64,000 bases of DNA from Arachis hypogaea (taxonomy: Eukaryota; Streptophyta; Magnoliopsida; Fabales; Fabaceae), in assembly GCF_003086295.3 (NCBI RefSeq), contig NC_092041.1, positions 100,217,827-100,281,826 of the forward strand. Direction: 5' to 3'. Below, one piece after another: positions 35,436-46,040 of the stretch. The notes beneath the pieces were generated by a model. That model did not search any database, had not been told where the DNA came from, and worked only from the letters and a program-made list of their open reading frames with translations. Made by a program: the position numbers and the translations under genes. Position 1 is the stretch's first letter. Each line of letters opens with the position of its first letter.

Positions 35436-38353
35436 GAGTAAAGTATCGTTTTTGTCTTCGACGTTTGGGGTAAGTCTTAAAGTTGTCCCTAGTGTTTAAA
35501 TCGTTCTATTTATGTCCATAACATTTAAAAATTAATTCAATGTTATCCTCCCGTCATCTACACTGACGGAACACTAACAGAACTGTCTACATAGATAATG
35601 AACGTTGCTAACCTCAAACGTGTGTATTGACACGTATGTCCCTTCGCACTTGTTATTACTTTTAGCATACGAAACACTCTTATTCAGATGAGAGAAAGAA
35701 AAACGTAACACTTCAATTTTTACATTCTCTGAAACCTACCATTTTTTTCCACTCTTCTTCGAGCTTGATCATAGTGGAAGACAACGGATTGAAAGTAGTT
35801 TGGATTTTGATTTTTCATGCAAAGGAGAAGATTGCTTCGTCTTGGTCTTCACAACTTTTGAAACAGCACAGAGTAAAAAGGTATCTACAATCTATGTTTG
35901 ATCTTCGTTTTAAGTAAATAGTTCATGCAAGTAAATCTGTTAATGCATAGAATTTTCGTGATTGCAATGTTATCATTGTTAGGGTTCGGGATTCTTGATG
36001 GTAGCAGAATGTTTTTATTTTTACACTTTCTGTCCTGAACATTGATTACCTGTTTTTTATGATGTTAGAAACTTGTAATAGAAAAAGTAGCAAAAGAAAT
36101 GAGTGATTTTAGTGTAAAAATTTAACATCAAGATAGGTTTCTTCCTGGAGCGGACCATAGATTTTGTGTCAGACATCTATATGCAAATTTCAAGAAGAGA
36201 TTTTCAGGACTCCAACGGAAGCTGATGCCAAGGCATCTTAGACTAGTTTCACTAGCCTTTTTCTTTTGTTTTTAGTAGGTTTTATGTACTTTCTTGAGTT
36301 ATAAGCAATCAATTGGTTTAAAAGTTCATACACACCTTGATTTATTCAAACATAGTTAATTTGATGTTTTTTCATGAGATTTACGCCATAATTACTTGTG
36401 TGCTAAGAATGATGCAATCTCACTTTATATTAGCAAGGCTTTGATGCATGTATAGCTTGATGATAGGTGGAGAACGGCATGAACAGAGGTTGAAGAAAAG
36501 ACATGGAAAGAAGGAAGAGGAAGCAAGGTTGGTGGCCAAAGTTGGACCACCAACGTTGCCTCAAACGTTGGAAGGAAGGAAGGCAGAACAAGTTCTGCAT
36601 AATTATCTGATACCCACGTTGGAGGGAGCGTTGGTGAGCCAACGTTACCTCCAACGCTAGTGATACAATGTGCTTTCTGAAAAATTAGAAAAATTGTGGT
36701 GACGCGTACGTGTGCTACACCCGCACGCGTGGATTGTGAATTTTGCCAATCCACGCGCACGCGTATGTGACGCGCACGCGTGGATAGGCCAACATTGGAG
36801 GGAACATTGCCACTCAAACATTGATGCCAACGTGCACGATATGAAGTTCAAAACTCAATTTTGGAAAAGCGCATTGATGCACACGCGTATGCGCGTACGC
36901 TTGAGCGTGAAACTCGGCAATCCACACGCACGCGTAAGGGACGCGTACGCGTGGATGAATCAACGTTGAAGGGAGCGTTGTTGGTCCAACGCTGAGGCCA
37001 GCGTGCATAAAAACGTTTCAAAATTCAATTTAGGGATTTTGTATCTACGCGCACACGTAGATAAGCATTCTGGCCCCAAACACGCGTACGCATAGGCAGC
37101 GCAGACGCGTGGACAAGAAAATGTTGGCACTCCAACGTTGAGTCAAACGTTGCTCAAAACATCCAAAATCAATTTTCTCTAAAGGACATTTGACTCAATG
37201 TTTGTCCTCGAACGTGAACTCAAACGTGGACATCAGAACCCTGCATTTCAAAGCACCCCTCTTCTCAACAGCATGGGAGTCAATTGTATCAAACTTCGAC
37301 AAAGGCCAAAAGCCCAATTGAGATGATTTGAAGATCAATTGAAGAAAGTAGTATAAATAGCTTAGAGTTCAAGTTAGAAAGGGGGGATAATACACGGAGT
37401 ATTGAGACTCTGCCCGAAATTTTACTTTCTCTGTAGCTTTCCAATTCTGCAATGTATTTTCCATTTTCGCTTTCTGTTCTTAGAGCTATGAACAACTAAA
37501 CCCCTTTCATTGGGTTAGCTCTATGTAATTCAATGGATCAATACTAGTTTTCATCTTCTTCTTCTTTCTTTTCTCTTGATTTTGCTAGAAAGCTTTCGGT
37601 CTTCATCCAATTGGATAGTTATCTTGGGAAAGAAGCTATTCATAATTGGATCTCCTCTGAACCTTGGAAAAAGAATGAAGAGATCATTCTAGAATTGCTT
37701 TCTCACATTGGATTAGATTGGGGTTTGGATGGATATCGTGACATGGTAATCCTACCAACACTTTGATCTATGAATATGTGTGGTATAATCAGTGACCATA
37801 TTTCATCTCTTTCCATGAGCACTTAAATCAAGGAATTGGGTAATTGTTCATGTTTAGAGAGATTAGATTGCCAAGAAATTGGGATCTAATCATTTAAGAT
37901 TTCCAAGGAGATCAATGAATGCATTGATTGAGGAAGAGATAAAAATGAATTTGATGCGGAGAATTATAACATTTCCTGACCCCAATGAGCTTTCCCATCT
38001 CTGATCTACCCATTCTTTTACATATTGTTCTTTAATTTGATGCTTAATCCCCATTCCCATTTAATTTCTTGCAATTTAAGTTTCTATTCTTACATTTTGC
38101 AATTTGATTTCTATTCATTTAATTTCTTGCAATTTAAGTTTTCCACCAATTTACATTCTGTGATCCCAATTTCAAATCCCATTTAGTTCAACTAGAACAA
38201 TCTTCCAATTAACATTGATCAACCAACCAATCCCTGTGAGATTTGACCTCACTCAATAGTGAGTTTTTACTTGACGATAATCCGGTGCACTTGCTAGTAG
38301 AAAATTGTTGAGAGACAGTTTTCGTGATATCAGAAGCTAATGATGTGGAATGC
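35436..38353 (+). pseudogene. MULE relic with transposase fragment, split by a solo LTR
   Basis: The left end GAGTAAAGTATCGTTTTTGTC, followed by GTTTGGGGTAAGTC and GTTTAAATCGTTC, is a typical terminal repeat of legume TIR elements. At 36130-36222 a transposase segment reads LPGADHRFCVRHLYANFKKR, the MURA-type RHLYANF motif. The coding frame is cut by the solo LTR. It continues at 38338-38353 with LMMWNA when the LTR and one TSD copy are left out. The right terminal repeat is not found: at 38354 the sequence changes into a gypsy LTR. Confidence 0.72.
36218..38337 (+). mobile_element. Solo LTR (Ty3/gypsy type), 2110 bp, TSD GAAGC
   Basis: GAAGC occurs at 36218-36222 and 38333-38337. Between them 36223-38332 begins TGATGCCAAGG and ends TTCGTGATATCA, i.e. 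TG...CA. No internal retrotransposon genes are present, so it is a solo LTR left by LTR-LTR recombination. It contains a GC-rich block (about 36530-37190) of repeated AACGTT and ACGCGT palindromes. The end (GGTGCACTTGC, 38284-38294) is shared in inverse orientation with the adjacent gypsy LTR. Confidence 0.85.
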
Positions 38354-38699
38354 TGGTGCGGAAAATTGAATTCCCGCAACTTCACTGGCAAGTGCACCGG
38401 GCCATTCAAGTAATACCTCAGGTGAGTGAGGGTCGATCCCATGAGAATTGTCAGATTGAGCAAGCAATGATTATCCTGTTGGACTTAATCAGGCGAATCA
38501 GAAAAGAGGTTTGGTGAGTTGTAAACGCATAAATAATAGCAAGGGAAATAAAGAAAGCAATAAACAGTTTGGTGTGAGAAGAATGTGAGGAAACAGTTAA
38601 GGTTTCGGAGATGTTTACTTTTTCTGGATTAAAATGTCTTACCAACTATTTTAACAATGAATGATTCATTATATGACAAACCATAAGTGTCTGTTGTTA

Positions 38700-41335
38700 G
38701 ACCTATTCTGATTGGTTCCACCCTGATTGTTGTGGAAGCCCTGTTAGGGTCTTTGTGGTTGCTCCCTCCATGAAAAATTAGGGTGATTCCTCCATCCCTG
38801 ATTGAAAGTATTAGCATAGGGATCATTGTTAGGGTCTCTAGAGGAATTTCCCATGTAATTAACTTGCTCAGTAGTGGGTTGAGCATAGCCACTAAGGGTG
38901 TTTGCGGTGCGGTTTGGTTCAATTTTTAGAGAAAAGCCATCCGATCAAACTGTTTAATTAAACTGCGGTTCGGTTTGGTTTGCTATTTTAATCAAAACCA
39001 TCCGAACCAAACCAAACCAATTGAAATCGGTTTGGTTTGGTTCGGTTTATTCAATTTTTTTAATCAATTCAAAGAAAAACCTGTCATACCATTTCACAAA
39101 GTCATAACAATAAAATCATAGAACACAAATCCGTAATAACTAACAAAAGTCTTGATCCAATGAAATTCAACGGCAAAAAATTAAAACACGATAATTAAAG
39201 AAGTTTAAAAATTCAATAGTCAACACAATAAAAATAAATTTCCAACACCATTGAGACCCTCCTCCTCACCAGTATTGAATAAAGAATATAACACCTCTCT
39301 TCAATCCATGAGCCCTAAGAAATTCCACGAGCAAGTTCTAGCATGACACCTACACATGAACTACAATCTTCAGCCCCCTTCCCTGTAAAAACAATGCTAT
39401 ATATTTAAAGGCAAATGATAAGATTGAAAAAAAATATTAAATATTTCATATGTCATATACTCAAAACTGACCCTTCACATTATTATTTATTTATTAAAAA
39501 ACTATTATATATATATATATATATATACCCAGGCATAACAAGGTAATTTGTGGCACCAGATAAATTTTTTATGGCAACTACATCAGCATAACAAATACCA
39601 CAGCGTGTGATCTAAAAGAAAATGTAACAAATAAGTAATGAATCAGCACAGAGTTCATAAGAGCTAAAATGTTAAAATCAAATTTCAGTAAATCATCTCA
39701 ACTAGAGAAAACAGCACATGGTTCATAAGGTATTAGTTAATAACAATATATAACACTAATAAGTAATGAAGAAGAACACACGGTTCATGAAATTAATAAA
39801 CAAATATAGATTACAGCTAAAGCAAGTTTGATCATCAAAACCAGGACATTCAATTTTATAACACACAAATCTCAAATCCAGCATTTAATTATATATAAAA
39901 TGCAGTTAAATATACTTTCTCTAACAATCAGAACCTAGAACCCTAACAATTAGAAACATACCTTCTCTAACAATCAGAACCTAGAACCCTAACAATCAAA
40001 AACAATACACATTCAGAAGCTAAAACCCCCAAAATTAAAAACCATATAATCGCAGAACCTCCCCAATTCATAGAACCAAATTTAGGAAAAACGAAACATA
40101 CCTTCTCTATCTCGTTTGGCCATTTTTGTTCATCATCATCATCATAGTCACACACACCTTCTTCGACATTAAAATGAGAGAGAGAGAGTGAGGCAATCAG
40201 CGAGAAAGAGAAGATAGAGAGTGAGCTAGAGAATGATTACCTAGTGAGCGCATGATGGTGGGCGACGATAGGAGGAAGGGGTTCGGCGCTGTTGGGAGCT
40301 TGGGAGGGGTTTCTTTGAGCGCCACTAGGTTAGAGTTTCTTTGAGTGCATCTGATTTGGGGGTGGGGTAATGCCAAGGGGTTAGTGGTCTAATAGTTTTT
40401 TAGGATTTTTAGTTGACCGATTCGGTCCAGTTCGGTTCAGGTTTCAGTGTCAAAATCGAAAATCGAACCGAACCGCATAAAAAACAACAAAACATGAATT
40501 TTTTTATTTTTTTCAGTTTTTGATTTGTCTGCTTTTTTGTTTTTTCAGTTTGGTTAGTCGGTTTTGTTCGGTCCGGATCGATTTTGAACATCCCTAATAG
40601 CCACCAGCATCCCCTTGGATGTAGCTTCCAGTCATATCATAGGATGCATCTTGATGGTTGACTGCTAAGACTTGCATCCCAGTCAAGTGTTGAGAGATCA
40701 TGCTAATCTGCTGGGACAGTATCTTGTTTTGAGCCAAGATGGCGTCCAGTGTATCCGCCTTCATGACTCCTCTCTTTTGAGTAGTCCCAGTATTCATAAA
40801 AGGTTCCTCTCAAAAGTGTGTAGATACTAGTTATTGGCAACCATCTCAATAAGCTCATCTGCCTCTTCAAGCGTCTTCTTCACGTGTAGACAACCACCTG
40901 CAAAGTAATCCAATGACATCTTGGCCATCTCAGAGAGGCTATCATAAAAGATCTGCAGCCTGGTCCAATCTGAAACCATGTCAGGAGGGCATCTTCTGAT
41001 CATCTGCTTGTATCTCTCCCATGCCTCATAGAGGGACTCTCCATGTTTCTGTCTGAAGGTCTGGACATCCACCCTAAGCTTAGTCAGCTTCTAGTGTGGA
41101 AAGAATTTGGTTAAAAATCCAGTGATCACCTTCTCCGATTCCATGTGTCCAAGCTCTCCTTGGACTGAGAATCAAGTCACTTTTTTGCTTTGTCCCTTCC
41201 AGCAAAAGAGAAGAGCATGAGCTTGTAAACCTCAGGGTTCACTCTGTTCGTCTTAACAGTGTCACAGATCTGTAGGAAGTCATATATGAATTTGTTGGGG
41301 GGTCAGGTGTGGGTGCAGTTTATAAGCCAAGCACC
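38700..41335 (-). pseudogene. Ty3/gypsy gag relic, interrupted by hAT element
   Basis: On the minus strand, 41335-40605 reads ICDTVKTNRVNPEVYKLMLF, then after stops VQTFRQKHGESLYEAWERYK and the ADELIEMVANN block, the retrotransposon gag domain. 38892-38700 continues with YAQPTTEQVNYMGNSSRDP and NQGWRNHPNFSW. The two parts join in frame across the hAT insertion. In-frame stops (Trp to TAG near 41190 and others) show that it is dead. Confidence 0.78.
38885..40604. mobile_element. hAT-type non-autonomous element, TSD ATAGCCAC
   Basis: The 8-mer ATAGCCAC is at 38885-38892 and 40597-40604. The element (38893-40596, 1704 bp) starts TAAGGGTGTTTGCGG and ends with the inverse of TAGGGATGTTC, the usual hAT terminus. 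The subterminal 150 bp on both sides is full of CGGTTTGGTTCGGTT motifs. No transposase is present; the GA-rich part at 40170-40370 and the AT-rich middle have no coding sequence. It inserted into the gypsy gag. Confidence 0.92.
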
Positions 41336-42252
41336 TTCCTTTCTTGCTCTTCAGCGTGCAGATTCCCTCCATTAGTTGCCATGGTGGGTTCTTCAACTTC
41401 CTTCTCAAAAGTTTCCTGGAGATTCTCTCCAGCTTTGTAAGCTTTAGCTTGTTGCAAATATCGCCTCAAGATTCTTTCAGGTTCAGAATCAAACTCGAAA
41501 AGGGGTTATTTTTCCCTGTTCCTGCTCATAAACAACAAGAACAAAGAAAAACTGGGAGTCTCTATGTCAAAGTATAGAGAGCTCCCAGTGAGATATCCTA
41601 TTAAAAAAAGAAATTAAGTAAAACAAAGTAAACAATTGACCAAAAAAATTTGAAACAACAAGTGTAAAAATAACTTAAAATTTTTCAAAAACTAAAAAGA
41701 CAATAACCCTAAAATTTTCAAAAATAAAAATAAAAGAAAAACCTTAACAAGACACCAAATTAAAAATTAAAAATTATATGAAGATTAATAAGATAAAATT
41801 CAAAAATCAAGATAAATAAGCAAAATATAAAATTGAAAATTAAGAAGAAATTAAATAAACAAAAACTAACAAAAATACCTAATCTAAACAAGAAGGCAAC
41901 GGCGCCAAAAATTTGGTGCGGGAAATCGAATTCTCACAACTTAACTAGCAAGTGCACCGGGTCATCCAAGTAATACCTCAGGTGAGTGAGGATCGATCCC
42001 ACGAGGATTGTCAGACTGAGTAAGCAATGGTTATCCTGTTGGACTTAGTCAGGCAAATCAGAAAAGAGGTTTGGTGAGTTGTAAACGCATAAACAATAGC
42101 AAGGGAAATAAAGAAAGCAATAAATAGTTTAGTGTGAGAACAATGTGAGAAAACAATTAAGGTTTCGGAGATGTTTATTTTTTCCAGATTAAAACGTCTT
42201 ACCAACTATTCTAACAATGAATGATTCATTCCATGGCAAACCATAAGTGTCT

Positions 42253-42380
42253 AATTGATCATGACCAGCCATAAAGCAGATTTGTGCTTCATATTCAGAA
42301 TCTTTATCCTCATCCGAATCATTCTCTAAATCCTCCTATGAAGCCATAAGCATTTTCTTCTTTTCTTCCTCTTCTTTCCA
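42253..42380 (-). pseudogene. Copia gag fragment (C-terminal acidic part)
   Basis: The minus strand reads KEEEEKKKMLMAS, a stop, then EDLENDSDEDKDSEYEAQICFMAG, the stretch after the zinc knuckle in a family of plant copia gags. The upstream part of the same gag type is found on the same strand at 47581-48356, so the sequence in between appears to be a later insertion into one copia element. Confidence 0.7.
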
Positions 42381-43259
42381 CTTCCATCTTCCTTCTCTAT
42401 TCCAACCCCCTCTTCAACCACTTCTACCACCCTTTGTCAGCCACTCTTACCGGCGGCACTGATCACCGGTGATCACCACTTTCGGCAGTCCCACACTCTC
42501 CTCTCTCCTCTCTTTCCCCATTTCTTCTTATCTGCTCTCTCACTCACATTCTCCATTACTTTCTTCTCCCTCTCAAGGTATTCTTACCTTTCCTTTTTCT
42601 TTGTTTTGCTTCTCTCTTTCCTTAGTTGCATTTCCTTACTTTCCTTCTTAGTTAACTTCTTTTTCATGCTTACTTGTTTGTTTGCTTTTTCTTCTTTTTT
42701 CTATTTTTTCATGGGTATTGAGGGTAGAGATCTCTCTTGCATTAGTGGGTTCATTTGTTATATTTGATTTTCTTGCGATACGTGGTGCTCTATGATGGTT
42801 GATGATGCTTTGTAGGATGCTACATTGTTGCATTTCGTCCACTTGTTCATTGCTTAAGGGTTGCACACCAAGTGTTCGATGAAAGGCAAATATGAGTTTT
42901 GCTTCAAACTTGACTTAATGCTTTCCACTTAGTGTTCTTTCTCACTCACTTATGTATTCCTATGTGCATTGAGCCCTTTACTCTTCATGTTTCATATTTC
43001 CTTGCTCACCCCTTATGACTTGCTTCTTGATTATTGATGTTTGAGTGTATACTTCTCATGCGTCTTTTTTGCATGCTTATACCACTCATGCATCACATGC
43101 TAGTGACTTGCCATTGTGTCCATTGTTGTCTTAGTTACATGTTGCAGCTGTCATGTACTTAAGCCACTTATTCTCTTATGGCCTTCCTTCTTACTTGCAT
43201 GTTTTCCATCCTTAAGTGTTTACTTAAGTTAATGTCTTTTCCTTTCTCCATTTCATAAG

Positions 43260-44510
43260 ATGGTCATCAAAAAGGATAAGGGAAAGGCACCGAAGAAACA
43301 ACCTTCCAAAAAGGCACTTCAAGGACTCACCAACAAAGCGCACCAAGCACCTCAAGCTAAGCCCCTCCTCAAGAAGGCAAGGAGCATCATTAATATTGAT
43401 GCACTAGAGAAGGATAACCCTGCGAGGGACCCAACTAAGTTCCCCAACCGATACTGTGAGCTCGTATACCCCATGATAATTGAAAGGAACTATCACGCGG
43501 AGCCTCTTCTTGCCCCTCCGGCTCATGTTGCTCCATTTGTGTTACCCCGCATCGAGCGGCGACAGCGGGGGTTCCTCATGAGAAAGCCACAGGAGACCAA
43601 CTTATCTTGGGTTGTGGAGTTTTACACTAACTACCACCTTCCTTCTCCTCAATCAGTATATGTGTGGCGGAAGCAAGTTTCGGTTTCCGAACAGGCTATT
43701 CGGCAAGTGCTTAATGTTTTGGCCATACTGGCGGATGTGGATGGTTATCAAAAGCTCTTGCGCCAGCGCGATGACTTTGAGTTTGTTTTCGATTGGGATG
43801 CCATTCTCCGAGTCATTGCCGTCCCGGATGCATTTTGGATTCGAGGTAGGATGAGACCCCGGCCCAAGGGCATTGATGCACGTTATCTCACTGTGGAAGC
43901 TCAGGCATGGATCCAAATCTTAGCCCATTATGTGCTCCCAAGCACCCATGGGTCATCTATCACCGCCGAGCTAGCCTTATTGATTTGGTGCATTCTTACC
44001 GAGAAACCGGTCAACATCCCACCTATCATCCGTCAAGCCATGGGACGTATTCATGCCAAGGAAAAATTGCCCTTCCCCGCTTTAGTGATGGAGTTAGTTT
44101 CCGCAGCCGGTGTTTTCCGGGAGACTAAGGATCGGAGGGCAATGATCTCGGTGGAGGGCAACGTCGTCCCAACCGGTAGATATCTCAAGCCTCCGGCGGA
44201 CACCGGGAACCTTGACCTAGCCATTCCCCCGGGCATCCCCACTACTTCATTCACACCACCAAGGTCATCCCACCAACGCCTTGAGGATCTCCATAAGAAG
44301 ATAGATCGTTCTGAACGGCGAAACCAACGCCGGTATGCTTACCTGAAGAAGCTTTTAAGTGTTGTCACCCCACCTATGGAGGAACCGGATATCTCCACAT
44401 CTACCGCTACCTCAATTGAAGATAGCGATGATGAGAGAGATGATGGACTTTCCGGAGCCAATCACCCACTGCACATCACTCATAGCACGGAGGACCGTGC
44501 TAAGTTTTAA
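43260..44510 (+). CDS. Intact ORF of an Athila-like element ('putative plant transposon protein' domain)
   Basis: 416 aa, ATG at 43260, stop TAA at 44508-44510. The N-terminus is Lys/Pro-rich (MVIKKDKGKAPKKQPSKK). The conserved part (about residues 60-270) includes FPNRYCELVYPMIIERNYH, WVVEFYTNYHLPSPQSVYV and LTEKPVNIPPIIRQAMGRI, which match proteins annotated with the 'putative plant transposon protein' domain. The C-terminus has a short charged helix (LEDLHKKIDRSERRNQRRYA) and an acidic tail. In complete elements such an ORF lies between pol and the 3' LTR. Its role is unknown; the frame has no lesion although the rest of the element is gone. A CT-rich leader with a possible donor (CTCAAG|GTATTC, 42577) precedes it. 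Confidence 0.72.
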   Translation: MVIKKDKGKAPKKQPSKKALQGLTNKAHQAPQAKPLLKKARSIINIDALEKDNPARDPTKFPNRYCELVYPMIIERNYHAEPLLAPPAHVAPFVLPRIERRQRGFLMRKPQETNLSWVVEFYTNYHLPSPQSVYVWRKQVSVSEQAIRQVLNVLAILADVDGYQKLLRQRDDFEFVFDWDAILRVIAVPDAFWIRGRMRPRPKGIDARYLTVEAQAWIQILAHYVLPSTHGSSITAELALLIWCILTEKPVNIPPIIRQAMGRIHAKEKLPFPALVMELVSAAGVFRETKDRRAMISVEGNVVPTGRYLKPPADTGNLDLAIPPGIPTTSFTPPRSSHQRLEDLHKKIDRSERRNQRRYAYLKKLLSVVTPPMEEPDISTSTATSIEDSDDERDDGLSGANHPLHITHSTEDRAKF

Positions 44511-46040
44511 GTGTGGGAAGGTCGGTCGACCGATCTTCGTAGGTAATACCCGAATAAATTTTGAATCCCTTTTGCTAATTAGGATAGATTGCATAATTAG
44601 GTTTTTGTTTTTGACACCATTTGCATGATAGTTATTTCTTGTTAGGTCTACTTGGTTAGAGTAATGATTTCTTTTCCAAGGAACTAGAATTTTAGGGCAG
44701 CCTACCAATTTTGAAAAAAAAAATTGATGTTAAACTTACTTGAAGAATGTAATTTAGAACATGGATTTTGAGGTGAGAACACAAGCAAGTGAGACTTGAG
44801 CCTAATTGCGTGGCTACATCTTATAGCCACTTATCTTCCTTCTTGTGTGCAATTGTTCTTTCTCTATAATTTTGATCCTTGATTTGTTTAATTCTATATG
44901 TCCAAGCATTCCTTGTATTCATGCATTTATATTATTGAGGCCATTATTTCATTAGCTCACTTACCCAAATAGCCTACCTTTTACTCTCCATTGTTAACCA
45001 ATTTTGAGCCTACGCTTAACCAATTATTCTTTATTTTAGCACATTACAAACCTAAGGCAAAAAACAATGAAAATCTTTTGTTTGGATCTTTGATTAGCTT
45101 AGACTAATGAGAGTATTTATTATTTAAGTTTAGGGAGGTTTGGGAACATCGGTTGAGAGAAAAGGGTATTTTTGTTTTGCATTTCTATATTTGGGAATTA
45201 GGTACATACTCATGTATTAATCAAATGTTAGACCTTATGCATTGATGTTCTTGTATACTGCTTGAAAGAAAAAAATAATGTGGAAAACAAAAAGAAAAAT
45301 TGGAAAAGAAAAGAAAAGAAAAAGAAAAAGAAAAATTAGAAAAAAAAAGAAAAGCAATAAAAAGGGGACAAAATGCCCCAAAGTAAAGCTCAATAAAGAT
45401 CAATGCATAGGTATTGTGAAATAAAAAGGAAATACATGAGTATGCGAAAAGTGAAAGATGAGTAGTTAGGATAGTTTTGAACTTGTATAGGTCATTGTAT
45501 AGGTTAGGTGGGAGAGTCTAGGTTAATCAAAGATTCAAATTCTAGTTCACTTAACCATATGTGATCCTACCTTGACCCTAGTCACATTACAACATTTGAG
45601 AAAGACCTCATGATATTTGTATGCATGCATTGAATGATTGTTGATTGTTAGATAAAGAACAAATTTTGGAAAGTATGAAGTAGAGGAGAATTGAGTGATT
45701 AACCCTATACACCGAGCGAATAGAGTGCAAACACTTCCGGTGAGGGTTCGAAGCCCAATTTCTTGTTTGCGGCTCTCGCGAGCGTTCTTCATGCAAGTTG
45801 TGCGCATTTCACTTTGATGATTAAAATTGGTAGAATTCATGCATTGCTTATCATTTTGCCCTACGTGCTTATATGTGATCTTGGAAGATTGATTTGCTTG
45901 TGACCAAGTAAGTAGTAGCATTTATCTTAGTTGCATTCATATAGGTAGATTGCATTTCATGAATCTCATTCTTTTGTAATCCTTTGGTCTTTTGCTTTCC
46001 TTTAGCATGAGGACATGCTATAGTCTAAGTGTGGAGAGGT

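Larger units (their letters stand above)
38354..42252 (-). mobile_element. Ty3/gypsy retrotransposon, internally deleted, two 339-bp LTRs
   Basis: Direct repeats 38354-38692 and 41914-42252 (both 339 bp, GGTGCGG... to ...CCATAAGTGTCT) are highly similar. On the minus strand the right copy is followed by the primer-binding site TGGCGCCGTTGCC (41907-41895), typical of Athila/Tat-type gypsy elements, and then gag. Protease, reverse transcriptase, RNase H and integrase are absent: the gag region runs straight into the left LTR. The LTR start lacks a clear TG, and the two outer flanks (MULE on the left, copia gag on the right) share no TSD, so the element sits at a rearranged junction. Confidence 0.75.

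Noticed and set aside
36425..37008. Short frames on both strands in the ACGCGT block
   Set aside because: Palindromic repeat DNA opens several frames; no protein family.
44051..44254. Minus-strand frame inside the 416-aa ORF
   Set aside because: Shadow of the plus-strand ORF.
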